From positions 1-64,000 of the forward strand of contig NZ_CABVIR010000009.1 of assembly GCF_902498065.1 (NCBI RefSeq): DNA of 64,000 nt, in the 5' to 3' direction. Below the pieces are notes generated by a model. It had not been told where the DNA came from and did not search any database. It worked only from the letters and a program-made list of their open reading frames with translations. The translations under genes were made by a program, and so were the position numbers. Each line of letters begins with the position of its first letter. The stretch's first letter is position 1. This DNA is from Pseudomonas fluorescens (GTDB lineage: Bacteria > Pseudomonadota > Gammaproteobacteria > Pseudomonadales > Pseudomonadaceae). Below, piece by piece: positions 27,362 to 36,760 of the stretch.

Positions 27362-28257
27362 TGCTCAACCGATTTCAAGGATGGCGCGAGCGTGGCTGGG
27401 CGGTGGTCGATGCCTCGACATACGCCGAGGCCTGGCACCGTTATGGCGGCAGCGTCGCCACTCATCCGATGGTGGTCGAGCGCCTGGCGCAGTTGGCCGA
27501 TATCCCGGTGCGTTACCTGGCCTGGGCGCCAAAGGGTGAAGTCCAGGCGGCGATTCCAACTTGGGGTCGTGACCTTGCCTTGTCCAAGGACGTGCTCAAG
27601 CGCAACGGTAAGAAAGGCCTGTTCGACCTCGGCAATGCGGAGCTCATCCTGCCGGCCGCTGCTGATACGCAAGCGCCCCTGCGCCATCGCGCTCGTTATC
27701 TGTCCGCGCTGAATGAAGGCCGCTTCAGCGGTATCAGGCTGCAGGCAGAACAACTGGCCATGGCCCGCACTCCTGAAGAGCTGTCGAAAAAATTTCGCTA
27801 TAACCAGCGTCGCGAATTGCGTTTGCTGGAAGAGGCGGGCGGCGTGGTGCGGCCGGTCAGCGAGTTTTCCAGCGCCGAACTGGCGGCGATTTACTGCGAC
27901 TTGTTCCAGCGTCGCTGGGGCTTTCCCGCGACCGGTGCCGAGCGTATGGCCGAGGTGATCGGGTTGTTGCGTGACTTGCTGATCGGCTCGGTGATTTTCC
28001 TCAACGATGCGCCGATCGCGATTCAACTGGTCTACCGCGTCGAAGCGCCGCAATGGATCAGTGTCGAATACATTAATGGTGGCGTCGATCCCGAAACCCG
28101 TGAATTCAGCCCCGGTAGCGTCTTGAGTTTTCTCAATACCCAAAGTGCCTGGGAGCATGCACGAGCGCTGGACAAGCCCCTGCGCTTCTCCTTCGGTCGC
28201 GCCGATCGTGAATACAAGGATCGCTGGTGCAATCCTGTGCCAGTCTTCACCGTATGA
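27361..28257 (+). CDS. Mig-14 family protein
   Basis: A 298-residue protein of the Mig-14 family, whose members contribute to resistance to antimicrobial peptides; the biochemistry is not settled, though the fold is GNAT-like. Visible features include KKFRYNQRRELRLLEEAGG in the middle, FQRRWGFPATGAERM and a C-terminal LRFSFGRADREYKDRWCNP. The ATG at 27361 overlaps the wapH-like stop by one base. An upstream in-frame extension would lie wholly inside that gene and is rejected. Location inside the LPS core operon suggests a cell-envelope role. Confidence 0.82.
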   Translation: MLNRFQGWRERGWAVVDASTYAEAWHRYGGSVATHPMVVERLAQLADIPVRYLAWAPKGEVQAAIPTWGRDLALSKDVLKRNGKKGLFDLGNAELILPAAADTQAPLRHRARYLSALNEGRFSGIRLQAEQLAMARTPEELSKKFRYNQRRELRLLEEAGGVVRPVSEFSSAELAAIYCDLFQRRWGFPATGAERMAEVIGLLRDLLIGSVIFLNDAPIAIQLVYRVEAPQWISVEYINGGVDPETREFSPGSVLSFLNTQSAWEHARALDKPLRFSFGRADREYKDRWCNPVPVFTV

Positions 28258-29699
28258 GCGAACCTATGAGTCGAAAACAGCAATTGCTCAAGCGCCACCG
28301 GCGCAACAAACGTATCGGCCTGCTGATCGCCTTGGTGCTGTTGGTCGTCATCGGCGTGCTGGTGGCCTGGTGGCTACCGCTGGTGCTGGCGGTACTGGGC
28401 TGGATCGCTCACGAAGCCTGGTTCGCCGATCATTTGTTCTATTCGCCCAAGGACGATTACGCTTACAACTTCCCGCCTTACACCCCGCAACCCAAGATTC
28501 ACCTGGACGGCGAGCGTTTGCGCCTGGATGACGGCGTCATGCTGGTGGACGACGCTACGCTGGTATTGGCCCTTCGGATCAAGAGCACCTGGCTGGGGCG
28601 CTTTCTCGACCCGGCTGTCGAATTGTCAGGGGGCGATAATCCCGATAGGCAAACCTTCGAGCGTGGGGCCAACGGGCTGCGTTACCTCAATCTCAGTGGT
28701 CAGGCGCAAGTGCTGTCGCGAGGCGAGTTGCGTCTGCGAGGACGTTTTTGCCGAGTGCTGGGCGAACCCGTGCTCTGGGCATTCGAACAGCCGGATTACC
28801 GCCGTCAGCGGGTGATGGTCATCGCGCCACACGCCGACGACGCCGAGCTGGCGGCTTATGGTTTGTACAGTCAGGCCGACGAAGCCTGGATAGTCACCCT
28901 CACCGCCGGCGAAATCGAAGCGGAACATTATCAGCAGATCGGCCTGAACAAGGTCGAAGCAGCTCGCCTCAAGGGGCGGCTGCGGGCGTGGGACAGCATC
29001 GCCGTGCCACGCTGGGCCGGGGTGCCCGAAGCCCATTGCGTGCAGTTGGGCTATTTCTGCCTGCAACTGGCGGCGATGCAGGCAGCACCGTCCCGGCCGG
29101 TGGGTTCACGGGAAGCGGAGATGGACGACACCCGCTTGTTCCGCCAGTTGAATCCCTTTGCACTACCGGGCGACGCCGATGGTGCACCGACCTGGAACAA
29201 CCTGTTGGCCGACCTGCGCGAACTGCTGCTGCGGGCCCGCCCTGAAGTGATCGTGTTGCCGCACCCGACGCTCGATCCGCACCCGGATCACATCTGCGCC
29301 CAACAAGCGATCCTTGAAGCACTGCGAGGCCTGGCGTGGCAGCCGACCACGTTGCTCGGTTATGCCAACCATTTGCATGACAACGATCGCTGGCCCATGG
29401 GAGATGCCGGCCATGGTATCGCGCTGCCGCCAGCCTTCGATTCGTCGGTGCCGATGCAGCCTTACTGCCTTCCGGTTCCCCCGGCACTTCAGCGTGATAA
29501 AGCCATGGCGCTGGGTATGATGCACGACCTGCAGCCGCGCATGCCATTGAAGCGGCGCCTGCGTCGGTTGATACAGTGGCTCCTGGCCAGTAGAGTGCCG
29601 CCTCTCTATGGCGAGAATGAATTCTTTCGCAAGGCGGTCAGACGCCAGGAACTGTTCTGGCTTCTGAAGCATGGCGAAACCCCTGTGAAGCAGAATTGA
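28254..29699 (+). CDS. dnpA: PIG-L family deacetylase DnpA
   Basis: This 481-residue membrane-linked protein contains a PIG-L/LmbE-type zinc deacetylase domain. The metal motif is PHADDAELAA at about residue 195, and HPTLDPHPDH follows near residue 345. A basic N-terminus (KRHRRNKR) and a hydrophobic span at about residues 22-50 suggest an inner-membrane anchor. P. aeruginosa DnpA, in the same operon position, is a de-N-acetylase linked to antibiotic tolerance. It is inferred to deacetylate an amino sugar of the LPS core. The ATG at 28254 overlaps the previous stop; the ATG at 28266 is an alternative. Confidence 0.84.
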   Translation: MSEPMSRKQQLLKRHRRNKRIGLLIALVLLVVIGVLVAWWLPLVLAVLGWIAHEAWFADHLFYSPKDDYAYNFPPYTPQPKIHLDGERLRLDDGVMLVDDATLVLALRIKSTWLGRFLDPAVELSGGDNPDRQTFERGANGLRYLNLSGQAQVLSRGELRLRGRFCRVLGEPVLWAFEQPDYRRQRVMVIAPHADDAELAAYGLYSQADEAWIVTLTAGEIEAEHYQQIGLNKVEAARLKGRLRAWDSIAVPRWAGVPEAHCVQLGYFCLQLAAMQAAPSRPVGSREAEMDDTRLFRQLNPFALPGDADGAPTWNNLLADLRELLLRARPEVIVLPHPTLDPHPDHICAQQAILEALRGLAWQPTTLLGYANHLHDNDRWPMGDAGHGIALPPAFDSSVPMQPYCLPVPPALQRDKAMALGMMHDLQPRMPLKRRLRRLIQWLLASRVPPLYGENEFFRKAVRRQELFWLLKHGETPVKQN

Positions 29700-29717
29700 A
29701 GTACAACTCTGCCTAGC

Positions 29718-30638
29718 ATGGCAGCGCCTCCCAGCATTGACAGCGAGTTATCCGTGATTAATCCATGCCCGCGTATTTTGTTTCTGATGCCTTATTTCGG
29801 CAGCTGGCCCTTCTGGATGCCGTTTTTTCTGGAGAGCTGCCGTCGCAATCCCGACATCGACTGGTTGTTCTTCACAGACTGCGGCGTTCCCGAGAATCTA
29901 CCGCCCAACGTGACCGTCGAATGCATGATGTTCAGCGATTACTGTGGGTTGGTGTCCCAGCGGCTGGGTATCGACTTTGCGCCGACTCAGGCTTACAAGT
30001 TGTGCGACATCAGGCCCGCGTTCGGTCTGATCCATGCAGACCGCCTGGAGGGCTATGATTTCTGGGCGTTCGGCGATATCGACCTGGTGTACGGCGACCT
30101 GCGCAGCTACTTCACTGCCGATCGGCTTGCTTCCTACGACCTGTACTCCACCCACGAACGGCGAGTGGCCGGGCATCTTTGCCTGATCAGAAACACCGCC
30201 CGCAAGCGTGAGTTGTTCAGGCAGATCAAGGATTGGGAAGCGCGGTTCACGGACCAGAAGCATCACGCGCTGGACGAGGGCGCATTCAGTCGAATCTTTC
30301 TCTGGCGCAAGAATTTTCCCGAGCCCTTGTTCAAACTGGTGGGCAAGTTCAACCCGTGGCGTCGACGTAGCGAATTCACCGAGGCGTACAGTACGCCGGG
30401 TGGTTGCATCAAGTGGCATGACGGGACCGAGAATTTCCCGCACCAATGGCATTGGCGCGACGGCCATTTGACCAATGATCGCGATGGCGATCGCCGGTTT
30501 CCGTATTTCCATTTCGTTTGCTGGAAGCGCAACGAGTGGCCACGGTTGCCTCAACCCGATCCGGTGGAGATCAAGCGCCTCGCCGCTGAACCCGCCTGGG
30601 TCATCGACGCGACTGGTTTTCACCGGGGAGAGTTATGA
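29718..30638 (+). CDS. DUF6625-type putative glycosyltransferase
   Basis: A 306-residue protein that I recognise only as DUF6625-like. The N-terminal block ILFLMPYFGSWPFWMPFFL is followed by WLFFTDC, and a DxD-type motif lies in WAFGDIDLVYGDL at about residue 118. That motif is typical of metal-dependent GT-A sugar transferases. It is inferred to add a sugar to the LPS core. The ATG at 29718 has no good ribosome binding site; a GTG at 29754 preceded by GCGAG would give a start just before INPCPRILFL and may be correct. It overlaps the next gene by 4 bases. Confidence 0.65.
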   Translation: MAAPPSIDSELSVINPCPRILFLMPYFGSWPFWMPFFLESCRRNPDIDWLFFTDCGVPENLPPNVTVECMMFSDYCGLVSQRLGIDFAPTQAYKLCDIRPAFGLIHADRLEGYDFWAFGDIDLVYGDLRSYFTADRLASYDLYSTHERRVAGHLCLIRNTARKRELFRQIKDWEARFTDQKHHALDEGAFSRIFLWRKNFPEPLFKLVGKFNPWRRRSEFTEAYSTPGGCIKWHDGTENFPHQWHWRDGHLTNDRDGDRRFPYFHFVCWKRNEWPRLPQPDPVEIKRLAAEPAWVIDATGFHRGEL

Positions 30639-31789
30639 GTCAACGGTCAAAGGTTCTGCAGTTGCAGCCTGACTACAATGTCAAAGCCCATGACTTTGCC
30701 GACCTGGCAGAGCAGATCGTCAAGGCTTTGCCGGATGATCGCTATGAGGTGACCGCCGCGTTTTTGCGGGGCAAGCCAGGGCCGGGCGAGGCGGTGAGCC
30801 GTGCCGGGCGTTCCGTTTATTTCGAGTTTTCCGACAAATCGCTCAAGGGCATGCGCCTGCGCGCCATGTGGCGGCTGTATCAGTTTTGCCGCAAAGAAAA
30901 ATTCGATGTAGTGATTTGCAACCGCTTCAAGCCGGTCAACATGATGCTGACGCTCAACCGCTGGTTGAAAGTGCCGTTGTGCATCGGCATCTCCCACGGC
31001 TTTGGCGAGTACGACCGATTGTACCGACGTCGCCAGACCCAGCGCCTGATCGATAGTCACTGGCGTTTTGTCGGGGTATCGCCGGCGGTCAAGCAGTATT
31101 TGCTGGACTGCGACTGCGGGTTCACCGATCAAAACACTTACGCCATTACCAATGCGATCGACATCGAACAGGCCGAAGGTTTGCAACACAGTCGCGAACG
31201 GGCCCGTGAACTGCTCGGTATTGATCCGTCGGTGCGACTGATCGGTGCATTGGGCCGTTTGGTGCCGGTCAAGGGGCACACTTACCTGTTGCAGGCGTTT
31301 GCGGCCCTCAAGGACAAGTACCCGAATACCCAGTTGGCGATCATCGGTGCGGGCCGCGAAGAGTCGCGCCTGACCGCCGAGATAGAGCGTCTGGGCCTGA
31401 GCGGGCGTGCGCATCTGCTGGGCTTCAAGGAAAACGCCTTGCAGTACGTTCGCGCCTTTGACATCTGGACCATGCCATCGCTGGCCGAAGGTCTCGGGCT
31501 GGCATTGCTCGAGGGCATGAGCGGTCATCTTCCGGTCATCGCTTCCAACGTGCCGGCGATGCTGCCGTTGATTCAGGGCGCGGGCGGTCTGGCGATTACG
31601 CCGAAGGATGTGCCGAGCCTGGTCGCGGCACTGGATACTTACCTCGAGCTACCGGATGACGCGCTCAAGGCCAAGGGCGAACAAGCCTACCGGTATCTCC
31701 AGGAACAACACGATATCGAGGTGTTCCGCCAGGAATACCTGAACCTGATCGACTCCGGCTTGAGCAAGGCCCGCAAGGAAGAATCATGA
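30635..31789 (+). CDS. GT4 glycosyltransferase (Ssg-like)
   Basis: A 384-residue GT4 glycosyltransferase. The N-terminus VLQLQPDYNVKAHDFADLAEQ leads to CNRFKPVNMMLTL and GISHGFGEYDRLYRRR. The donor domain has IGALGRLVPVKGHTY and MPSLAEGLGLALLEGMSG. The position next to the GT2 gene corresponds to P. aeruginosa PA5001 (ssg), involved in LPS core and O-antigen and in phage sensitivity. It is partly similar to the WapH-like protein at 26231, suggesting duplication. It overlaps both neighbours by 4 bases. Confidence 0.82.
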   Translation: MSQRSKVLQLQPDYNVKAHDFADLAEQIVKALPDDRYEVTAAFLRGKPGPGEAVSRAGRSVYFEFSDKSLKGMRLRAMWRLYQFCRKEKFDVVICNRFKPVNMMLTLNRWLKVPLCIGISHGFGEYDRLYRRRQTQRLIDSHWRFVGVSPAVKQYLLDCDCGFTDQNTYAITNAIDIEQAEGLQHSRERARELLGIDPSVRLIGALGRLVPVKGHTYLLQAFAALKDKYPNTQLAIIGAGREESRLTAEIERLGLSGRAHLLGFKENALQYVRAFDIWTMPSLAEGLGLALLEGMSGHLPVIASNVPAMLPLIQGAGGLAITPKDVPSLVAALDTYLELPDDALKAKGEQAYRYLQEQHDIEVFRQEYLNLIDSGLSKARKEES

Positions 31790-32670
31790 GCGACGCACAA
31801 CCCATCGTCACGGTCATCATCGCGTCGTATAACCACGGTCGTTACATTGAGGAGAGCATTCTCAGCGTCCTCAACCAGACCTATTCGAACATCGAGTTAC
31901 TGGTGGTCGATGATGGTTCCAGCGATGACAGTGTCGAGCGGATCAACGTCTTGCAGGCGCAACACGGCTTTGATTTCCGTGTTCAGCAGAATCAGGGGCT
32001 GACCAATACTCTCAACGGTGCCATAGCGCGCGCAAAGGGCAGCCTGATAGTGCCTTTCGGTTCCGATGACATCATGCTGCCCGAGCGCATCGCCACGCAG
32101 GTCGCGCACATGGATGGCAAGCCCGAGGTCGGCATCTGCGCCGGCAATATCGAGCTGATGGACGCTGACGGCATTGCGTACCCGGAGTCGCGCCAGCGCC
32201 GGGACGTACCGTTCCGCCGTCTGGACTTCGATGACATGTTCCTCGAGCGCAAGCCCTATCCGCCGGCACCGACCCTGATGATCCGTCGCGAGGCGCTGGA
32301 CAAGGTCGGCGGGTTCGATCCGACTATTCGCCTGGAAGATTTGCTGATCGAGCTGAAAGTGACCCATGCCGGCTACTTCATTGATGGCTTGAACGTGCTG
32401 ATGGCGCGCTATCGCAAACACGCCACCAACTCCTACAAGAACCACCGCTTCATGATCGACAACATCCTGCGTACCTATGCGCTGTTCAGTGATCACCCGC
32501 TGTACGAGCATGTGCGCTACAAGTTTCTCAGTTCGATGTTCCTGAAGACCGCCAATCGAGACCGCAAGCTGGCGCGGGAGCTTCTGGCGCAGATTCCGTT
32601 CCGGGCGTGGAACAAGAAGACCTGGCGTGGTCTGGGGCGCTTGTATTTCTCGCCTCTGGAAAAGGATTGA
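31786..32670 (+). CDS. GT2 glycosyltransferase, LPS core (WapR-like)
   Basis: A 294-residue inverting GT-A glycosyltransferase. It has VTVIIASYNHGRYIEESI at the N-terminus, the nucleotide-binding VVDDGSSDDS, and the metal site FGSDDIML near residue 95. In P. aeruginosa the gene here (wapR) adds the rhamnose that accepts O-antigen, so it may act just before WaaL. The exact sugar cannot be told from sequence. It is the last gene of the long plus-strand LPS operon and is followed by a symmetrical terminator. Confidence 0.83.
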   Translation: MSDAQPIVTVIIASYNHGRYIEESILSVLNQTYSNIELLVVDDGSSDDSVERINVLQAQHGFDFRVQQNQGLTNTLNGAIARAKGSLIVPFGSDDIMLPERIATQVAHMDGKPEVGICAGNIELMDADGIAYPESRQRRDVPFRRLDFDDMFLERKPYPPAPTLMIRREALDKVGGFDPTIRLEDLLIELKVTHAGYFIDGLNVLMARYRKHATNSYKNHRFMIDNILRTYALFSDHPLYEHVRYKFLSSMFLKTANRDRKLARELLAQIPFRAWNKKTWRGLGRLYFSPLEKD

Positions 32671-32720
32671 GCCATCGGCTCAATCCGGGCCTCGGTCCGC
32701 TGTGCCAGGACGGGCCAAAC

Positions 32721-32748
32721 TAAAAGAGCAGCCGAGGCTGCTCTTTTA
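32721..32748. terminator. Bidirectional terminator between LPS operon and waaL fusion
   Basis: The stem AAAGAGCAGCC/GGCTGCTCTTT around a short GA-type centre is flanked by T-rich/A-rich arms. It serves both the plus-strand operon ending at 32670 and the minus-strand gene ending at 32765. Confidence 0.85.
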
Positions 32749-32764
32749 CGTTGCGCTTCGCTAA

Positions 32765-34627
32765 TCAATGAACCTGTGCAGTTGAGCTCGCAGCCAGCAC
32801 TTGCTTGTGCAGGGTATCCACCGCAGATTTCGATGCTGTCACGGCATACCCTTGCAGCAATGCCTGGAAATGATCCTCGAACAACCAGCGTCGATCAACG
32901 GTGTATCGCTGCATATGGCGCAGGTTGCGCTGACGCAGGGACAGGCTCAGCGACGACGGGTAGATGCGCATGTCCGCCACGTCGATCAGGCCAAATTCGC
33001 CATCCTCCAGCACCAGCACATTGCCCAGATGCAGGGAGCGGAAATACACCCCTTGCTCGTGCAGTTGCGCCATGAATTTACCGAAGCGTTCCACCAGTGC
33101 CTCACGCACGTCCGGCGCCGTGATCGCTTGCAGGACCTGACGCAGCGTGTTGCCGGGCAGAGGCGTGTAGTGCACGGCGGAGCTGCCGTCCCTGAGGCGG
33201 TACAGATTCAGAATCGGCGGCGTCGGGATGCCCATGCGGCGCAGTCGCTCGCTGTTGATGGCAAAGCGTTCTGAATACGGATCGAAGCTGCCCGAGGTGT
33301 ACCAACGACGACGGCGGAACAGCTTGAGGAAGCTGCCATCGAGCAGGCGCAGAACTTTGGGGCCCAAACCATCTTCCTCGATCACCTGGGCGTTGGCCGT
33401 CAGTTTTTCCAGGGCTGCCTGCGACAGTTGCTTGATCGGCATGGCCAGCAGGCGACTAGCGCGTTGGTTGATACTCAGTGCAGCGATCAGTGCCAAGGGA
33501 ATCCACAGCAGGAACCAGTGCTCCTTGGGGCGCGAAATGATCCCGCCGCCTTCGGTCAGTCCCGCTCCGATACCGAACACCAGCCAGGTCGAGGCGATGA
33601 TGAACAGCGGTTGCACGCGATGGCGCCAGCTGCTCAGCAGGCCCCAGGCCTGGAAGAACAGCCACGGGATAAAACCGAAGATACCGACATAGTAGAGAAC
33701 GCCTAACGCGAAACTGTGGGGCTCTGCTAGCGTGTAGCCCAAGCCCACATCAATGTCCATGCTGGCGTCGTAGCCATGGCCGATCCAGGGGTGTTCAGCT
33801 ATTTTTTGCAGGACCATCTGCCAGATTTCAAAACGATAGGAATCACCTCGTTCGAAAATCATGTGCGAGAAAAGCGCAATCACTGACGCTCCTCCGACGA
33901 GTATGATGCCCAGCAATACGATGGACCGGCGATTCCAGCAGATGAAGCCCAGCCACAGCACGGCCAGTGTCAGAGCCACCAGCGGAGTCCGGGACCCGGT
34001 AGCGATTACCGCGATGAACATGATCACCATTGCCGGGATGCTCAACCAGAGTATCTGAGGGCGCTTGCAGGTCATGCTCAGGCTCAGCCAATAGGCGCAG
34101 AAGAAGCCGAACAAGTGCGAGCTCAACAACGGATTGTCGAACGCGCCGCCACCAATCAGGCGCTGGCCCGGCTCATAGATGTGGGCAAACACGTACAGGT
34201 TGTAGACCGACGCAATCAGCCCGACCATAGCGGCGCTGAACAGCAGTGGCTGGACAATCTCGCTGCGGTAGCGCACCAGCAGATAGCACCCGACGAACAG
34301 CATCAGCGTGTGGAGCGGGGGCTTGAACTTGCCGGAAAACCCGTCATCGCCCGGGCTCCAGCACAAACTCAACAGCGCCCACCCGGCGAATAGCAGCATC
34401 GCAATGAAGATCGGCTCGCGCAGCAACTCTTTGAGCTCACGCGGTCGCAGGCAAAGCGCAATCAGCGCTGGAATGCTGAACAAACCGTAGTAGAGCTTAT
34501 GAAACGGACTGCGGTCCGGCAGGAAGAACAGCGAGCACAGAAGCAAAAAATAGCCGAGTGGAAGCATCCACAGGCAAATGAAATCGAAGACTCGATTGGA
34601 CGTACTGTTGAAACCACTGACTTGCAT
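32765..34627 (-). CDS. waaL: O-antigen ligase WaaL fused to a kinase-like domain
   Basis: A 620-residue fusion. Residues ~1-395 form a multispan membrane protein (about ten or more hydrophobic segments) of the Wzy/WaaL O-antigen ligase family, with the periplasmic loop region near YRFEIWQMVLQKIAEHPWIGHGY. This part is inferred to join O-antigen to lipid A-core. Residues ~400-620 form a cytosolic kinase-like domain resembling PA4998, which in P. aeruginosa lies next to waaL as I recall. Its catalytic loop reads YFRSLHLGNVLV, with Ser where HGDLHLGN kinases have Asp; the Asn and the later FGLIDVADM Asp remain. It may be a pseudokinase or regulatory domain. It is transcribed towards the LPS operon, and divergent from msbA. 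Confidence 0.84.
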   Translation of the reverse strand: MQVSGFNSTSNRVFDFICLWMLPLGYFLLLCSLFFLPDRSPFHKLYYGLFSIPALIALCLRPRELKELLREPIFIAMLLFAGWALLSLCWSPGDDGFSGKFKPPLHTLMLFVGCYLLVRYRSEIVQPLLFSAAMVGLIASVYNLYVFAHIYEPGQRLIGGGAFDNPLLSSHLFGFFCAYWLSLSMTCKRPQILWLSIPAMVIMFIAVIATGSRTPLVALTLAVLWLGFICWNRRSIVLLGIILVGGASVIALFSHMIFERGDSYRFEIWQMVLQKIAEHPWIGHGYDASMDIDVGLGYTLAEPHSFALGVLYYVGIFGFIPWLFFQAWGLLSSWRHRVQPLFIIASTWLVFGIGAGLTEGGGIISRPKEHWFLLWIPLALIAALSINQRASRLLAMPIKQLSQAALEKLTANAQVIEEDGLGPKVLRLLDGSFLKLFRRRRWYTSGSFDPYSERFAINSERLRRMGIPTPPILNLYRLRDGSSAVHYTPLPGNTLRQVLQAITAPDVREALVERFGKFMAQLHEQGVYFRSLHLGNVLVLEDGEFGLIDVADMRIYPSSLSLSLRQRNLRHMQRYTVDRRWLFEDHFQALLQGYAVTASKSAVDTLHKQVLAASSTAQVH

Positions 34628-34742
34628 GCTGAAAAATTCAATCCTGAAGTTGATCGGCCATTCCGGTGATGGCTATATGACACCGTTGGCGCCGTCTAAC
34701 AATAACAGCCTTTATGCGATTGCCAGAACCCAGAGGAAGCTG

Positions 34743-34751
34743 TGCTAAAGT
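34743..34751 (+). promoter_or_regulatory. Extended -10 element upstream of msbA
   Basis: TGCTAAAGT matches an extended -10 (TGn then TAAAGT) 31 bases before the msbA start. A closely similar TGTGCTAA element precedes hldE. No convincing -35 was seen. Confidence 0.35.
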
Positions 34752-34781
34752 CAGCGTCCTTTTTATCGACATTCGCGTGAT

Positions 34782-36584
34782 ATGACCGACTCCAGTCTCT
34801 CCGCAAGCCCCTCGAGCTTGAAAATCTACTTCCGTCTGCTCGGTTATGTCCGGCCGTACATCAGCCTGTTCCTGATCAGCATCGTCGGTTTTCTGATTTT
34901 CGCTTCGACGCAGCCAATGCTCGGCTACATCCTCAAGTACTTCGTCGACGGCCTCTCGAATCCTGAAGCGGTACTGTTTCCCAGCGTGCCTTACCTGCGC
35001 GACTTGCAACTGCTGCAAGCGGTCCCGTTACTGATCATCCTGATCGCTGCCTGGCAGGGGTTGGGATCTTATCTGGGTAACTACTTTCTGGCCAAGGTTT
35101 CCCTCGGGCTGGTTCATGACCTGCGAGTACAGCTGTTCAACAACCTGCTGGTTTTGCCCAATCGGTATTTCGACAAGCATAACTCGGGGCATTTGATTTC
35201 GCGTATCACCTTCAACGTCACCATGGTCACTGGGGCGGCCACAGATGCGATCAAGGTCGTAATCCGTGAAGGCATGACGGTGATCTTCCTGTTCGCCTCG
35301 CTACTGTTCATGAATTGGAAACTGACGCTGGTCATGGTGGCGATCCTGCCGTTGATCGCCGTGATGGTCCGTACCGCGAGCAAGAAATTCCGCAAACAGA
35401 GCAAGAAAATCCAGGCGGCCATGGGTGACGTGACACATGTGGCGTCGGAAACCATCCAGGGTTATCGCGTGGTGCGCAGTTTCGGCGGCGAAGTCTACGA
35501 AGAAAAACGCTTCTTCAATGCCAGCCAGGGCAACACCGACAAACAATTGCGCATGACCCGTACCGGCGCTATCTATACGCCGCTGCTTCAGTTGGTGATC
35601 TACAGCGCCATGGCCGTGCTGATGTTCCTGGTTCTTTTCCTGCGTGGCGATGCGTCCGCCGGTGACATGGTGGCCTACATCACCCTGGCAGGCCTGCTGC
35701 CCAAGCCGATCCGTCAATTGTCCGAAGTCAGCTCGACCATTCAAAAAGGCGTGGCCGGTGCCGAAAGTATTTTCGAGCAACTGGACGTTGAGCCGGAAGT
35801 CGATAGCGGCACCGTCGAACGCGATGCCGTGACCGGGCGCCTGGAGGTGCGGCATTTGAGCTTCACCTATCCTGGCACCGAACGTCAGGTACTAGACGAC
35901 ATCAGTTTCTCGGTCGAACCTGGGCAAATGGTGGCGCTGGTCGGGCGTTCGGGCAGTGGCAAGTCGACCCTGGCCAACCTGATTCCGCGTTTCTATCACC
36001 ATGACAAGGGCGAGATCCTGATCGATGGCGTCGAAGTGGAACAGTACAAGCTGCTGAACCTGCGCAAGCACATCGCCCAGGTCACCCAGCATGTGACGTT
36101 GTTCAGCGATACCGTGGCCAACAACATCGCGTACGGCGATCTGGCCGGTGCGCCCCGTGAAGACATCGAAAAAGCGGCGAAAGACGCTTATGCGATGGAT
36201 TTCATCGCACAGCTGCCCGAAGGCCTGGACACTCAGGTCGGCGAAAACGGCGTATTGCTTTCTGGTGGCCAGCGCCAGCGTCTGGCGATTGCCCGGGCCC
36301 TGTTGAAGAACGCACCTTTGCTGATTCTCGACGAAGCCACTTCGGCACTGGACACCGAATCGGAGCGGCATATCCAGGCGGCCCTGGATCAAGTGATGAA
36401 AGGGCGGACGACCCTGGTGATTGCTCACCGTCTGTCGACCATAGAAAAGGCCGATTTGATCCTGGTCATGGATCAGGGTCGGATCGTCGAGCGCGGCACG
36501 CATGCCGAACTGTTGGCGCAAAACGGCTATTACGCCCGCCTGAACGCCATGGGCCTCGATGCCCCGGCTGGAGACATCGCCTGA
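34782..36584 (+). CDS. msbA: Lipid A export ABC transporter MsbA
   Basis: MsbA flips lipid A-core from the inner to the periplasmic face of the cytoplasmic membrane. The 600-residue half-transporter has an N-terminal six-span membrane domain (residues ~20-330) and a C-terminal ATPase. That domain shows Walker A GRSGSGKST, signature LSGGQRQR, Walker B LLILDEATSALD and the H-loop in VIAHRLS. Full length. It is followed by a strong terminator and then hldE, the same order as in P. aeruginosa. Confidence 0.96.
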   Translation: MTDSSLSASPSSLKIYFRLLGYVRPYISLFLISIVGFLIFASTQPMLGYILKYFVDGLSNPEAVLFPSVPYLRDLQLLQAVPLLIILIAAWQGLGSYLGNYFLAKVSLGLVHDLRVQLFNNLLVLPNRYFDKHNSGHLISRITFNVTMVTGAATDAIKVVIREGMTVIFLFASLLFMNWKLTLVMVAILPLIAVMVRTASKKFRKQSKKIQAAMGDVTHVASETIQGYRVVRSFGGEVYEEKRFFNASQGNTDKQLRMTRTGAIYTPLLQLVIYSAMAVLMFLVLFLRGDASAGDMVAYITLAGLLPKPIRQLSEVSSTIQKGVAGAESIFEQLDVEPEVDSGTVERDAVTGRLEVRHLSFTYPGTERQVLDDISFSVEPGQMVALVGRSGSGKSTLANLIPRFYHHDKGEILIDGVEVEQYKLLNLRKHIAQVTQHVTLFSDTVANNIAYGDLAGAPREDIEKAAKDAYAMDFIAQLPEGLDTQVGENGVLLSGGQRQRLAIARALLKNAPLLILDEATSALDTESERHIQAALDQVMKGRTTLVIAHRLSTIEKADLILVMDQGRIVERGTHAELLAQNGYYARLNAMGLDAPAGDIA

Positions 36585-36615
36585 TTCCTGTCGGCGTTCA
36601 TTTGTCATGAACGAT

Positions 36616-36669
36616 TAAAAAAATCGCAGTCTGTCGTTTTAGAACGTGTACAGGCTGCGATTTTTTTTG
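36616..36669. terminator. Terminator after msbA
   Basis: Long inverted repeat AAAAAATCGCAG...CTGCGATTTTTT with a loop of about 28 bases, ending in eight T on the plus strand. It closes msbA about 30 bases after its stop. Confidence 0.8.
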
Positions 36670-36717
36670 CTTTTGGCACCCTCGTTCATGCCATGCGCAA
36701 GCCCTGCGCCAACCCTG

Positions 36718-36726
36718 TGCTAATAT
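36718..36726 (+). promoter_or_regulatory. Extended -10 element upstream of hldE
   Basis: TGCTAATAT fits an extended -10 (TGn TAATAT) 35 bases before the hldE ATG. It resembles the element before msbA. Confidence 0.4.
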
Positions 36727-36760
36727 CCCGCCCTTGTTCATTTTGTATGTGGGTTGCTCC

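Noticed and set aside
36734..36760. N-terminal extension of hldE
   Set aside because: The added residues lie in the promoter and do not fit the conserved start at MKLSMPRFD.
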